Positions 36,632 through 44,903 are shown, counted from the first letter of the stretch. The stretch: 64,000 nucleotides of DNA from Alteromonas sp. 1_MG-2023 (GCF_030547075.1 NZ_JAUOQH010000001.1:186001-250000), one strand, 5' to 3'. The notes: generated by a model not told the origin, from the sequence alone. Numbers and translations are program-made.

Positions 36632-39328
36632 TTAAGGAATATGAGCCAACGACGCTTTTACCTCCTCTGAAGTAGGGCGAAGCTGCGCCTTCCCTTTTTG
36701 CTCTCTTCGTTTACCTAGCATGTTTAACAATGCAGAGGTAATAAACAAGGTTGAAGACGTACCAATAACCACCGCAAATACCATAGGTACGGCAAAACTA
36801 TTAACTGCATCGCCCCCTACTAACGCCATGGGTAACAAGGCTAGTAAGGTAGTTAATGAGGTAAATACTGTTCTGCTAAGGGTACTATTTACGGCTTCAT
36901 TAATAATATCAGCTAATGGACGCTCTGGGCTCATGCGCAGAAGTTCTCGCACGCGGTCTAACACTACCACTTTGTCGTTAATTGAATATCCTATTAAGGC
37001 CAGTAGCGCGGCCACCGCGGTAAGATTAAACTCAATACCGGTCAAGGCCATAAAGCCAATGGTTTTAGTTAAATCAAGTAGTACGGTAAGTAAAGCTGCG
37101 GTAGCAAAGTGTGCTTCAAATTGAAACCACAAATAAGCCAACATACCGCCACCGGCAATCAGTAAGGCTAAAATAGACAGGTCGGCAAAGCCGTCGCTAA
37201 CCTTGGGCCCCACAACATCTACCTTTTTAAATATCACTGAACTGTCTGCGTCTTGTATCACCTGCTTTAGCATTTCAATATTGTTGCCTTGTGTGGCAAC
37301 AGTGCGTGCTTCGGTATCAGCTTCTAAATTCGTTTCGGTAATAGCTTCTGTGCTAGCTACTGTGTTGGCTCCTGTATTAGCTCCTACATAAGATAAGGCA
37401 TTCGATTGTTCCGATACTGGCGCTCGTAACAAGTACTGATTTTTTGCACCATATTCTTGAATAGCAATGTCTTCAAAGTGATGCTGTTTTAACACCCCGC
37501 GCAATTGCTCCGTCGAAAGTTTCGGCGCAGAGATTTCCATCATAGTGCCGCCAGTAAAATCTACGCCGTATTGCAGCCCCGGCTTAAAGAACAGTGCCAC
37601 GGAACACAAAGTTAATATGAGTGAAACGCTCAAGGCTATTTTTTTAGATTTTAAGAAGTTAAATGGCCCTAATTTATCGGCCATAGTTAACAATGGCGAA
37701 GATAAGTTAATCGGCTCTCTTTGATGATTTTTAATTGCCCGTTGCATCAGCAGTTTAGTCAGCGCTACTGAGGTAAATAATGAGGTTATCAATCCTATTG
37801 CAATGGTTACCGCAAAACCTTTTACTGGCCCGCTTCCAAATACAAACAGGAGGCTAACGGCAATAAGAGTAGTGAAATTTGAATCAACAATGGTACCAAA
37901 AGCTTTATCAAAGCCTGTTTTTAATGCCCCACCTGCTGGCCGGCCTTTCTTTGTTTCTTCACGAATACGCTCATTAATTAAGATATTCGCATCTACCGCC
38001 ATGCCCATGGTGAGTATAAGGCCTGCAATGCCAGGTAAGGTAAGTGTGGCTCCAAAAAGGGTAAGTACACCGAACACCAATGCCATATTGACCGTAAGGG
38101 CAAGACTAGCAATCGCGCCCCAACGACCATAAATAGCCAACATAAATACTAAAACACCCAATGCCCCCGCAATACCGCTTTTCACACCGGTTTCAATAGC
38201 ATCGCTACCTAAATCAGGCCCTACAGTGCGTTCTTCAATAATATGCAATGGAACGGGTAACGCGCCAGTGCGTAGCATCAAAGCCACATCTTGCGCTTCA
38301 CTCATGGTAAAACTACCGGTAATCTCGCCTCTACCGCCGGGAATGACACTGTTGATAACTGGCGCAGTTACCACAGTATCATCTAGCACTACCGCCAACG
38401 CACGCCCGATATTGTTTTTCGTCATCGTGGCGAATTGCCGCGCACCGTCATTATCTAAGCGAAACGTTACCACCGGTTGGCTTGTTTCAGGGCTAAACAC
38501 CGCTGCCGCATCGGTAATATGCTCACCTTCTAATGCCACATGTTTTTCGAGTAAATACTGCCTGTCGTTGCTATCGGCCCGAATAAAGCTATCGCTATTA
38601 TTCACCTGAGTCTGCCAATGAAATTGCATTTGCGCCGTAGTACCTAGCAAGGCTTTCACATTGGCTGGGTCTGAAATACCCGGCATTTGCACTAAAATGG
38701 CATCGCTACCTTGGCGAGTAACACTTGGCTCAGTAAGGCCGGTTTCATCAAGTCGTTTACGCACTACTTCTAGGCTGCGATTAATCGCATCTTTTACTAC
38801 CGCTTCTTGATATTCCTCGGTGAGGGTGAGCTCAATCATACTCCCTTTTTGGCTAATACCTTTTGGAGCAATACCTTTTGGAGCAGTGCTTTGTTGTGTA
38901 AGAAGAAGCGCACTAGTGCCGTCAGATTGCACCGATACTTCGTTTGCCCGCTGTTTAACTTTATAAAGGTCATCAGGGTTTGAAAGCGTAAATTGAACTG
39001 ATAGCGCTTGATTTGATGTGTTTTTAGCACCTTGTTCAGATACTTTGAAAGATGCATGCTTAACATAGCGAATTTTTTGTTCTCTTAAGTCACTAAAAAG
39101 CGCTGAAGAATAGGTATCCAACTGACGAGCAAATAACGCATCGGTATCCGCTTCTAAAAGCAGGTGCGAACCACCTTGCAAATCTAATCCTAGGGAAAGG
39201 GTATGTTGACTGTACCAATCCGGTACATGTTGTCTAAGTGAATCGGGCAATATATTGGGGGCGACGCTAAGTAGGCCTAGTAATATAACTAACGCATATA
39301 CTAGGCCACGAAATGAAAATCGTGTCAT
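36632..39328 (-). CDS. secDF: Fused SecDF protein translocation accessory factor
   Basis: RND-superfamily membrane protein that uses the proton or sodium gradient to pull exported proteins through SecYEG. SecD and SecF, separate in most gammaproteobacteria, are joined in one 898-residue chain. The SecD half has LGLDLQGGSHLLLEAD (about 47-62), the P1 head, and VDANILINERIREE. The SecF half has YGVDFTGGTMMEIS and YSINDKVVVLDRVRE. Two oddities: a perfect 15-bp tandem duplication (38856-38885, giving APKGIAPKGI) and an Ala/Thr/Glu-rich repetitive insert (about 644-682) in the SecF periplasmic region. Ribosome binding site AGGA at 39335-39338. The small RGPP protein gene lies 78 bp upstream. Confidence 0.95.
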   Translation of the reverse strand: MTRFSFRGLVYALVILLGLLSVAPNILPDSLRQHVPDWYSQHTLSLGLDLQGGSHLLLEADTDALFARQLDTYSSALFSDLREQKIRYVKHASFKVSEQGAKNTSNQALSVQFTLSNPDDLYKVKQRANEVSVQSDGTSALLLTQQSTAPKGIAPKGISQKGSMIELTLTEEYQEAVVKDAINRSLEVVRKRLDETGLTEPSVTRQGSDAILVQMPGISDPANVKALLGTTAQMQFHWQTQVNNSDSFIRADSNDRQYLLEKHVALEGEHITDAAAVFSPETSQPVVTFRLDNDGARQFATMTKNNIGRALAVVLDDTVVTAPVINSVIPGGRGEITGSFTMSEAQDVALMLRTGALPVPLHIIEERTVGPDLGSDAIETGVKSGIAGALGVLVFMLAIYGRWGAIASLALTVNMALVFGVLTLFGATLTLPGIAGLILTMGMAVDANILINERIREETKKGRPAGGALKTGFDKAFGTIVDSNFTTLIAVSLLFVFGSGPVKGFAVTIAIGLITSLFTSVALTKLLMQRAIKNHQREPINLSSPLLTMADKLGPFNFLKSKKIALSVSLILTLCSVALFFKPGLQYGVDFTGGTMMEISAPKLSTEQLRGVLKQHHFEDIAIQEYGAKNQYLLRAPVSEQSNALSYVGANTGANTVASTEAITETNLEADTEARTVATQGNNIEMLKQVIQDADSSVIFKKVDVVGPKVSDGFADLSILALLIAGGGMLAYLWFQFEAHFATAALLTVLLDLTKTIGFMALTGIEFNLTAVAALLALIGYSINDKVVVLDRVRELLRMSPERPLADIINEAVNSTLSRTVFTSLTTLLALLPMALVGGDAVNSFAVPMVFAVVIGTSSTLFITSALLNMLGKRREQKGKAQLRPTSEEVKASLAHIP

Positions 39329-39406
39329 AACAAATCCTGTAATAAACCTTTAAAAACTCTAAAAAAGAGAGCGGCTGCAAGTGCAGCACGTGATAGCAGT
39401 AAGGTA
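39329..39406 (-). promoter_or_regulatory. Intercistronic region between the RGPP peptide gene and secDF
   Basis: 78 bp. On the minus strand it holds a hairpin GCTGC-ACTT-GCAGC (39374-39387), then a pyrimidine stretch ending in TTTTTT (39361-39366), then the secDF ribosome binding site AGGA (39335-39338). UACCUU immediately after the peptide stop codon can pair over five bases with AAGGU just upstream of that site. This could provide stall-dependent control of secDF translation or attenuation. Structures judged by eye only. Confidence 0.4.
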
Positions 39407-39814
39407 TTACGAGGTAGAAGGCGGACCGCGGCTTGATATGCCCTTCCAGTGAAAGGCAATATATTCAAAGGGTTTGCTAAAGATAGCACCCGAGAAGTCG
39501 ACGAGAACTAAATGGGGTTGATTCCCAAAGAGAAGTAGATGTTCATCTGAATTATCTAGGTCGGCATCTTGCTTTTGATTGTGCTGGGTAAACCCGAAGC
39601 GTGTCGCAATAGAAAGCCCGAAATCGGAAAACGAAATTTGCGGATTTTGTTCATTGAATGATGCGGTATCGCTTGCGGAATAAGCGGAAAATGGCGCGCT
39701 GAACACAAGCACCGACACCACAATAGAAAACACCCACGCATAAACTGAAGACGCGTAGTTTTTCTGAGATGATGAGTGACCGTGGTTATTACGATCAGGC
39801 ATAAAACGATGCAT
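39407..39814 (-). CDS. Exported small protein ending in RGPP, candidate SecDF arrest peptide
   Basis: A 135-residue protein with no recognised domain. A clear Sec signal peptide with a long polar N-region (about 1-24), hydrophobic core VYAWVFSIVVSVLVFSAPF and cleavage site SAYSA is followed by a low-complexity polar mature part. The C-terminus is HWKGISSRGPPSTS and the stop; Arg129-Gly-Pro-Pro132 is encoded at 39419-39430. The next gene, 78 bp downstream, is secDF. Secreted leader proteins that stall ribosomes near their C-terminus until export pulls them free control secDF elsewhere (VemP, ApdA, ApdP). This one fits that pattern by architecture and motif class; function is inferred. The start may be 39814 or the second Met at 39802. 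Neither has a good ribosome binding site. Confidence 0.75.
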   Translation of the reverse strand: MHRFMPDRNNHGHSSSQKNYASSVYAWVFSIVVSVLVFSAPFSAYSASDTASFNEQNPQISFSDFGLSIATRFGFTQHNQKQDADLDNSDEHLLLFGNQPHLVLVDFSGAIFSKPFEYIAFHWKGISSRGPPSTS

Positions 39815-39989
39815 GAGAGCGGTAGTGATAACTTTTTATTATTCCGTTGCGCTGTATATGGGTATGAAATAACAAAATGCAAATACTCGCCCCATACTCA
39901 ACCCTTGATACAAGTTAAAAAATACTAATCTCTTTAGCGACAGCCACGGTACAAATAATCTCAACCGGCGGAATGGGAATAAATTAATA

Positions 39990-40025
39990 GGGTCAGTGTA
40001 AATTAATTCGAAATTTACACTGCCC
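39990..40025. repeat. GGGTCAGTGTAAATT palindromic element, copy 1
   Basis: Arms GGGTCAGTGTAAATT and AATTTACACTG(C)CC form a hairpin with a short loop and one bulged base. The left arm plus flank (AATAGGGTCAGTGTAAATT, 39986-40004) is identical to the copy at 42914-42932. Elements of the GGGTCAGAGTAAA type are known around RAYT (TnpA-REP) transposase genes in gammaproteobacteria; no such transposase is in this window. Immediately after it, TCTTTATTGCCATTT occurs twice in tandem (about 40027-40057). Confidence 0.6.
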
Positions 40026-40071
40026 TTCTTTATTGCCATTTCTCTTTATTGCCATTTGGTTAAGGCTATTT

Positions 40072-40599
40072 ATGTTTACCACCGTCCCTACTCTAGATTT
40101 ATTGCTAAAAGGCTTACTGCTAACCACTATGAGCATGTTCTGGGTGGTGCTACTGGTACGAGTGAATGGACTACGTTCTTTTTCAAAAATGACCAATTTT
40201 GATTTCGTGATGACAGTGGCAGTAGGGTCGTTACTAGCAAGTGCGTCGCAAACGAATAGTTGGGGCGCGTTCTTTCAGGCTATGATTGCTATGGCAGCAC
40301 TGTTTTTAGTACAGTTCGTCACTGCCCGATTGCGCAGACGTTCCGATAAGATTGAAGCGCTTATGCAGAATACGCCTGTCATATTAATGCGCGACGGTGT
40401 AATTATTGATACTGCGCTAGCTGAAACGCGAGTGGCTCGTAGTGACCTTATGGCAAAGCTTCGGGAAGCGAATGTATTAGATATGCAAGAAGTTAGGGCG
40501 GTAGTACTAGAAACCACTGGCGATATCTCCGTGCTTCATGGAGACCAATGTGCCGCTCACATGTTAGAAGGCACTAAAACTATTGGTAATGGGCGATAG
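40072..40599 (+). CDS. DUF421 membrane protein (YetF/YcaP-like)
   Basis: Small membrane protein with about three N-terminal helices (LLLKGLLLTTMSMFWVVLLVRV; FVMTVAVGSLLASAS; FFQAMIAMAALFLVQFV) and a soluble C-terminal domain (about 90-175) with TPVILMRDGVIIDTALAETRVARSDLMAKLREANV, the DUF421 signature. Function in the family is not established. I chose the ATG at 40072 (176 residues) because it has a TAAGG ribosome binding site 7 bp upstream; an in-frame TTG at 40033 would add 13 residues lying in a direct-repeat tract. Monocistronic, with a convergent regulator gene downstream. Confidence 0.85.
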   Translation: MFTTVPTLDLLLKGLLLTTMSMFWVVLLVRVNGLRSFSKMTNFDFVMTVAVGSLLASASQTNSWGAFFQAMIAMAALFLVQFVTARLRRRSDKIEALMQNTPVILMRDGVIIDTALAETRVARSDLMAKLREANVLDMQEVRAVVLETTGDISVLHGDQCAAHMLEGTKTIGNGR

Positions 40600-40623
40600 A
40601 TAGTTTAGGTCAGAGCCACTGTT

Positions 40624-41829
40624 TTAAGCCTTCGACACACTACACCTCATTGTATTGCCCTGCTTTCTATACTCTGTCGGCATTTGCCCCGAAATCGTCT
40701 TAAACACACGATTGAATGTGGCTAAGGATGAAAAACCACTCTCCAGTGCAATCACCAAAATACTCCATTGCTGGCATTCTTGATTTCGTAATAACTGCTT
40801 AGCATGCTTCACCCTAAACTGATTCACGAACAGGTTGAAGTTAGCGACATCAAAATAGCCTCTTACGGCCTTACTCACTTTATATTCCGATGTATCCAAC
40901 GCTTGCGCTATATGAGCGATTTTTAAGTTAGGCTGTAAGAAAATTTGTTTTTGATTAATTAACGTATTGATACCATTCACAATCAACATATCGATTGCTT
41001 CATCCTGCTTTTTATCACTATCGCCTCTGCTAGCGTTAGCGTTATATAAACTAGACGTTACAGGTTCAACATCACTCACTGGTTGTTCGAACGAGTGAGT
41101 GTTTGATTCATCGTGTATTTTATTTTGTAACTGGTTTTGTCGTTGACGGTGTGACTGTTTACTCACTTTCTGAGAGTAGACAACATATTGGATTGCGCCA
41201 AGTATTAGCAGTGCAGATGAGCAAATTAGCCAAGGCTCATAATATTCAATCTCATTAGGACTAAATAAAAACTTAGGTAATATTGATGAATTAAATAAAC
41301 CAAGGAAAAAGGCAGAGGCAAACACTATCGACTGGCGTTTTTGAATGTCATTTTTACTATTGAATCCACGCAATGCTTCCCAAAAGGATAAAGCTAGAAT
41401 GCTGGATGAGAGCAAGTTCACAACCTCATTCATTCCCTGTTTGAGTTTTAGCATCTGCGCTGGGGTTAACAAGTTTGGCATATCACTCGCCACCACTAAA
41501 TGCCATGTCTGATTAAATATCACTAGCCCTGCAACCACAAATGCTACTGCAAAATGCCTGCGACTTAAGGGGTTACTGTCTCGAAATAGCGTTCTAGCAA
41601 TCAGCCACACCGCGTTGCATGTCGCGCAGGTTGCTAGTCCTATTACATACTGATACGCGCCTAGGGTATCGGCACTTAATTTCTGCGTGGCCACCATACA
41701 AAGCGATGCGCTGAATATGGCTACTAAATAGTTTACTGTCTGCTTATCATTTTGGAACGCATGGGTAAGCATTATGCTCAAACTACAGCACAACAAAAGG
41801 TAATAGGGTAAATCGTTTTGCCACGCCAC
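40624..41829 (-). CDS. Membrane-bound AraC-type transcription regulator
   Basis: 401 residues. The first about 220 residues contain six or seven hydrophobic helices (for example YYLLLCCSLSIMLTHAF, YLVAIFSASLCMVATQKL, WLICSSALLILGAIQYVVY). A polar Q/S-rich linker follows, then an AraC-family double helix-turn-helix (about 300-395, with LKIAHIAQALDTSEYKVSKAVRGY and ALESGFSSLATFNRVFKTISG). Such proteins bind DNA from the membrane, probably responding to a membrane-associated signal (inference). It is divergent from the DUF2306 gene at 42052, a likely target. Confidence 0.88.
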   Translation of the reverse strand: MAWQNDLPYYLLLCCSLSIMLTHAFQNDKQTVNYLVAIFSASLCMVATQKLSADTLGAYQYVIGLATCATCNAVWLIARTLFRDSNPLSRRHFAVAFVVAGLVIFNQTWHLVVASDMPNLLTPAQMLKLKQGMNEVVNLLSSSILALSFWEALRGFNSKNDIQKRQSIVFASAFFLGLFNSSILPKFLFSPNEIEYYEPWLICSSALLILGAIQYVVYSQKVSKQSHRQRQNQLQNKIHDESNTHSFEQPVSDVEPVTSSLYNANASRGDSDKKQDEAIDMLIVNGINTLINQKQIFLQPNLKIAHIAQALDTSEYKVSKAVRGYFDVANFNLFVNQFRVKHAKQLLRNQECQQWSILVIALESGFSSLATFNRVFKTISGQMPTEYRKQGNTMRCSVSKA

Positions 41830-42051
41830 AGGGGTTCTACGCCTTTAAATATATCTCTACCCTCAGTGTAAGAAGAATCGCCGCTAAGCACAAAAGAACT
41901 TTGTTAAGGAGTATGTCAAAACCTCTAACTTAAGGTATTCATTTTTCGAATTTGAGAAGAATGAGCTCTTATTTTCTATACGCTTTAGGGAAACTAGAAA
42001 TACGTGAACGGCGCGCTAAAAGAGCGTAACAATTATACAAGAGGCAAAGAT

Positions 42052-42891
42052 ATGTCGGCGACAAATACCCTAACACCCGATCCCCTAACTCCCACTACCT
42101 TAACCCCTTCAGCGAAGCTGTACGATACCAGTCAGAAAATAGGATTTTCTTGCTTGCTTATAGCGCAAGCATTCTTCGTTAGCTATCTAATTGCGGGTTA
42201 TGGCTTTACAGGCTTGAGTGAAGGGGTATCTCAATGGAATCGCTTCAATAGCACGGCCTATGTTGCGGGTGATTATCTTGGCAATGCTATGTATGCCGCA
42301 CATGTTTTACTTGCCATTGTCATGATCATGGGCGGAAGCTTACAGCTAATGCCAGCCATAAGGCGTAAATATAGAAGCTTTCATAAATACAATGGCCGAC
42401 TCTTTGTCACGCTTGCGTGTAGTATCTCGCTGGCGGGTATGTATCTACTACTATCCCGTGGCACAGTAAGTACACCTTTGCTACATGGGTTAACGGCTTT
42501 TTCAGGGATAATGGTTATCTTAAGTAGTTTCTTTGCGATTCGCGCGATAAGAAACGCCAACGTGGCACTACATCAACGATGGGCGCTACATTTATTTTTA
42601 GCCGCCAATGGCGTGCTTTTCTTTCGGCTATTTATTTTTGCTTGGATGACACTATTTGGCACCCTTGGCATTAATACTGCCGACTTCACAGGCCCAGCGG
42701 TAATAGGAGTGAGTGTGCTGTCTTACGTGACACCTCATATTATTGCGCAGCTAATTTGGATGGCTAATCATGAAAATCATGTCTTACTAAAAATCTGTAT
42801 CAGCGTGACCTTATTACTTGTCTCTGCCGCATTCTTGATTGGGCTTTTTAGTTTAACCTTCGGTATTTGGTATCCAACGATTACTGGATAA
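42052..42891 (+). CDS. DUF2306 membrane protein
   Basis: Predicted integral membrane protein of the DUF2306 family, 279 residues from the ATG at 42052. That ATG has a GAGG ribosome binding site 7 bp upstream; an in-frame GTG at 42004 would add 16 residues. A Thr/Pro-rich cytosolic start (TLTPDPLTPTTLTPSAKL) is followed by about seven helices. Histidines in YRSFHKYNGRLFVTLACS, LLHGLTAF and ALHQRWALHLFLAANG could bind haem or a quinone, but this is a guess. Function unknown. Divergent from the membrane AraC regulator, suggesting joint regulation. Confidence 0.85.
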   Translation: MSATNTLTPDPLTPTTLTPSAKLYDTSQKIGFSCLLIAQAFFVSYLIAGYGFTGLSEGVSQWNRFNSTAYVAGDYLGNAMYAAHVLLAIVMIMGGSLQLMPAIRRKYRSFHKYNGRLFVTLACSISLAGMYLLLSRGTVSTPLLHGLTAFSGIMVILSSFFAIRAIRNANVALHQRWALHLFLAANGVLFFRLFIFAWMTLFGTLGINTADFTGPAVIGVSVLSYVTPHIIAQLIWMANHENHVLLKICISVTLLLVSAAFLIGLFSLTFGIWYPTITG

Positions 42892-42917
42892 ATAGAGGAA
42901 GTGATATAAGAAAAATA

Positions 42918-42955
42918 GGGTCAGTGTAAATTTAGCCTAAAAAGTACTCTGACCC
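42918..42955. repeat. GGGTCAGTGTAAATT palindromic element, copy 2
   Basis: Arms GGGTCAGTGTA and TACTCTGACCC (one mismatch) around an AT-rich centre. The 19-base left part AATAGGGTCAGTGTAAATT is identical to copy 1 at 39986-40004. Located between convergent DUF2306 and yebC-like genes, where it could also serve as a transcription stop. Confidence 0.6.
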
Positions 42956-42962
42956 CATTTCT

Positions 42963-43685
42963 TTAGTTTGGTGTTATACCGTTATGGTAAACATCTTGTA
43001 CATCGTCGCAGTCGTTCAGCATGTCCATGAATTTTTCGAACATAGGCATGTCTTCTTCGCTGATGTCTGATTCTGTTTGCGGAATCCAGCTCATCTCTTC
43101 TGCGTCGAAGCTAATATCTGGATACGTTTCAGTAAGGGCGGTTTTAACTTGGAAGTACTCAGTATGCGGCGCATAAACGGTAATTTTGCCGTCTTCGCCT
43201 TCTACTTCAGTAACATCAACATCCGCTTCCATCAAAACTTCTAAAATAGCGTCTTCGTCGTCGCCATCAAACTGGAATACGGCTTGGTGGTCGAACATGT
43301 GCGACACGGCACCTTGTGCGCCAAGCTTTGCATTAGTTTTAGTGAAGCAGTTGCGTACTTCAGTGATGGTACGGTTAGCGTTGTCAGAAAGACAATCCAC
43401 AATCACCATGCAGTTACCTGGGCCAAAGCCTTCATAACGCATAGGTTGGAAATCTTCGCCTGCACCACCAGCGGCTTTATCAATCGCTTTATCGATAACA
43501 TGACCAGGTACTTGGTCTTTTTTCGCTTTTTCCATCAAACGGCGAAGCGACAAGTTAGTATCTGGATCCGCGCCGCCATTTTTAGCACACACGTAAATTT
43601 CTTTACCGTACTTAGAATAAACTTTAGTTTTCGCGCCAGCGGTCTTGGCCATGGCGGCTTTTCTTACTTCGAATGCTCTTCCCAT
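42963..43685 (-). CDS. YebC/PmpR family protein (YeeN-like)
   Basis: 240-residue cytosolic protein of the YebC family, annotated as transcription regulators. Recent knowledge also links family members to translation of proline runs; which applies here is unknown. Start [38 protein letters not shown] and the core [36 protein letters not shown] are typical. It resembles E. coli YeeN more than the YebC encoded beside ruvC. A connection with the proline-rich arrest motifs elsewhere in this window would be speculative. Confidence 0.93.
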   Translation of the reverse strand: MGRAFEVRKAAMAKTAGAKTKVYSKYGKEIYVCAKNGGADPDTNLSLRRLMEKAKKDQVPGHVIDKAIDKAAGGAGEDFQPMRYEGFGPGNCMVIVDCLSDNANRTITEVRNCFTKTNAKLGAQGAVSHMFDHQAVFQFDGDDEDAILEVLMEADVDVTEVEGEDGKITVYAPHTEYFQVKTALTETYPDISFDAEEMSWIPQTESDISEEDMPMFEKFMDMLNDCDDVQDVYHNGITPN

Positions 43686-43765
43686 CTTAAGATTCTCTTT
43701 TTTACAAATGGAGTTCTGCCATCAGTAGCAGAAAAAATTGGGCAAATTCTACCGATTTTATGCCC

Positions 43766-43795
43766 AACAATACAGTGCCAAGGGCACTCTCGTTG
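43766..43795. promoter_or_regulatory. Hairpin between zapE and the yebC-like gene
   Basis: AGTGCC-AAG-GGCACT (43774-43788), flanked by the outer complementary AACAA / TTGTT. There is no T tract on the minus strand, so it is not a standard terminator. It may be an mRNA processing or stability structure between two leftward genes. Confidence 0.35.
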
Positions 43796-43805
43796 TTTTA
43801 ATTGG

Positions 43806-44903
43806 TTAAGGTAAGTGCTCGGTAGCTAAGTATTCGTGCGATTGCATTTCGCTTAAGCGGCTTAAACAGCGTCTAAATTCAAAATTAAGCAGCCCCTCGC
43901 CGTACAAACTATCCATCGCAACCTCGGCCGAAATAATTAGCTTTACGTGGCGTTCGTAAAATTCATCCACCATGGCAATAAAGCGGCGTGCTACATCGTC
44001 ATTGTGTTGCCCCATAACCTTTACATTTGCCAATAACACTGAATGGTAACAACGACTTAGTTCTATATAATCACTCTGGCTTCGCGGGCCACCGCAAAGC
44101 GCATTAAACTCTATCATCAATACGCCATCAGCATTGCGCAGGGTATTTATCTGCCTATTATTCACTTCAATGCTTTCATTTTCAGACCCAGCTTCAGGTG
44201 CCAACTGAGCGAAATAACCGTGTAGGTTATCAATCGCGTCACCATCTAATGGGTAGTGGTAAATTTCGGCTTGTTCAAGAGTACGAAGTCGATAATCGAC
44301 ACCGCTATCTACATTTATTACCCGTGTATTTTGATTGATTAACTCGATAGCAGGTAAGAAGCGCGCGCGTTGAAGACCATTTTTGTATAAGTCATCGGGG
44401 ACAATATTAGACGTAGCCACCAACACTATGCCATAACCAAACAACTCTTCCATTAGTGTGCCTAGGATCATGGCATCGGTAATGTCCGATACAAAAAATT
44501 CATCGAAACAAATTACCTTGGTTTCTTTGGCTAACTTGGCGGCAATGGTTTTTAATGGGTCTTGTGCGTTGGTAAGCTGCTTAAGCTCATCGTGAATTCG
44601 GTGCATAAATCGGTGAAAGTGCACACGCATTTTATTTTCAAACGGTAGGCAATCGTAGAAGGTATCCACCAAATAGGTTTTTCCTCTGCCTACACCGCCA
44701 TAAAAGTAAATGCCCTGAATGCCCGCGTTCTTTTGGCCTTTGCCAAATGCCGACTTAAGCTTTACCCGCCAAGTATGTTTTTTCTCTGGCTGGGTTAACT
44801 CGTCAAATAAACGCTGTAATTCTTTCACTGCATTTTCTTGTGCTGCATCGTACTGAAACTCAGGCGACGTCAAATCTGCTTGATATTTTTCCCATGGCGT
44901 CAT
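43806..44903 (-). CDS. zapE: Cell division ATPase ZapE (AFG1-like)
   Basis: P-loop ATPase that associates with the divisome, 365 residues. Walker A is in FYGGVGRGKTYLVDTFYDCL, Walker B in VICFDEFFVSDITDAMILG, sensor-like region VLVATSNIVPDDLYKNGLQRARFLPAI, and the family end motif LIISAEVAMDSLYGEGLLNFEFRRCLSRLSEMQS. Divergent from the zapG-degQ-degS genes, as in E. coli (yhcM/yhcB/degQ/degS). Confidence 0.96.
   Translation of the reverse strand: MTPWEKYQADLTSPEFQYDAAQENAVKELQRLFDELTQPEKKHTWRVKLKSAFGKGQKNAGIQGIYFYGGVGRGKTYLVDTFYDCLPFENKMRVHFHRFMHRIHDELKQLTNAQDPLKTIAAKLAKETKVICFDEFFVSDITDAMILGTLMEELFGYGIVLVATSNIVPDDLYKNGLQRARFLPAIELINQNTRVINVDSGVDYRLRTLEQAEIYHYPLDGDAIDNLHGYFAQLAPEAGSENESIEVNNRQINTLRNADGVLMIEFNALCGGPRSQSDYIELSRCYHSVLLANVKVMGQHNDDVARRFIAMVDEFYERHVKLIISAEVAMDSLYGEGLLNFEFRRCLSRLSEMQSHEYLATEHLP

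Noticed and set aside
39556-39882. 108-residue minus-strand frame overlapping the RGPP protein gene
   Set aside because: No signal, domain or ribosome binding site. The other frame (39407-39814) has a clear signal peptide and the conserved-type tail, so this is a shadow.
42918-42955. Palindrome after the DUF2306 gene as a plain intrinsic terminator only
   Set aside because: Sharing a 19-base identical core with the element at 39990 points to a repeat family, although it might also terminate transcription; no T tract follows on the plus strand.
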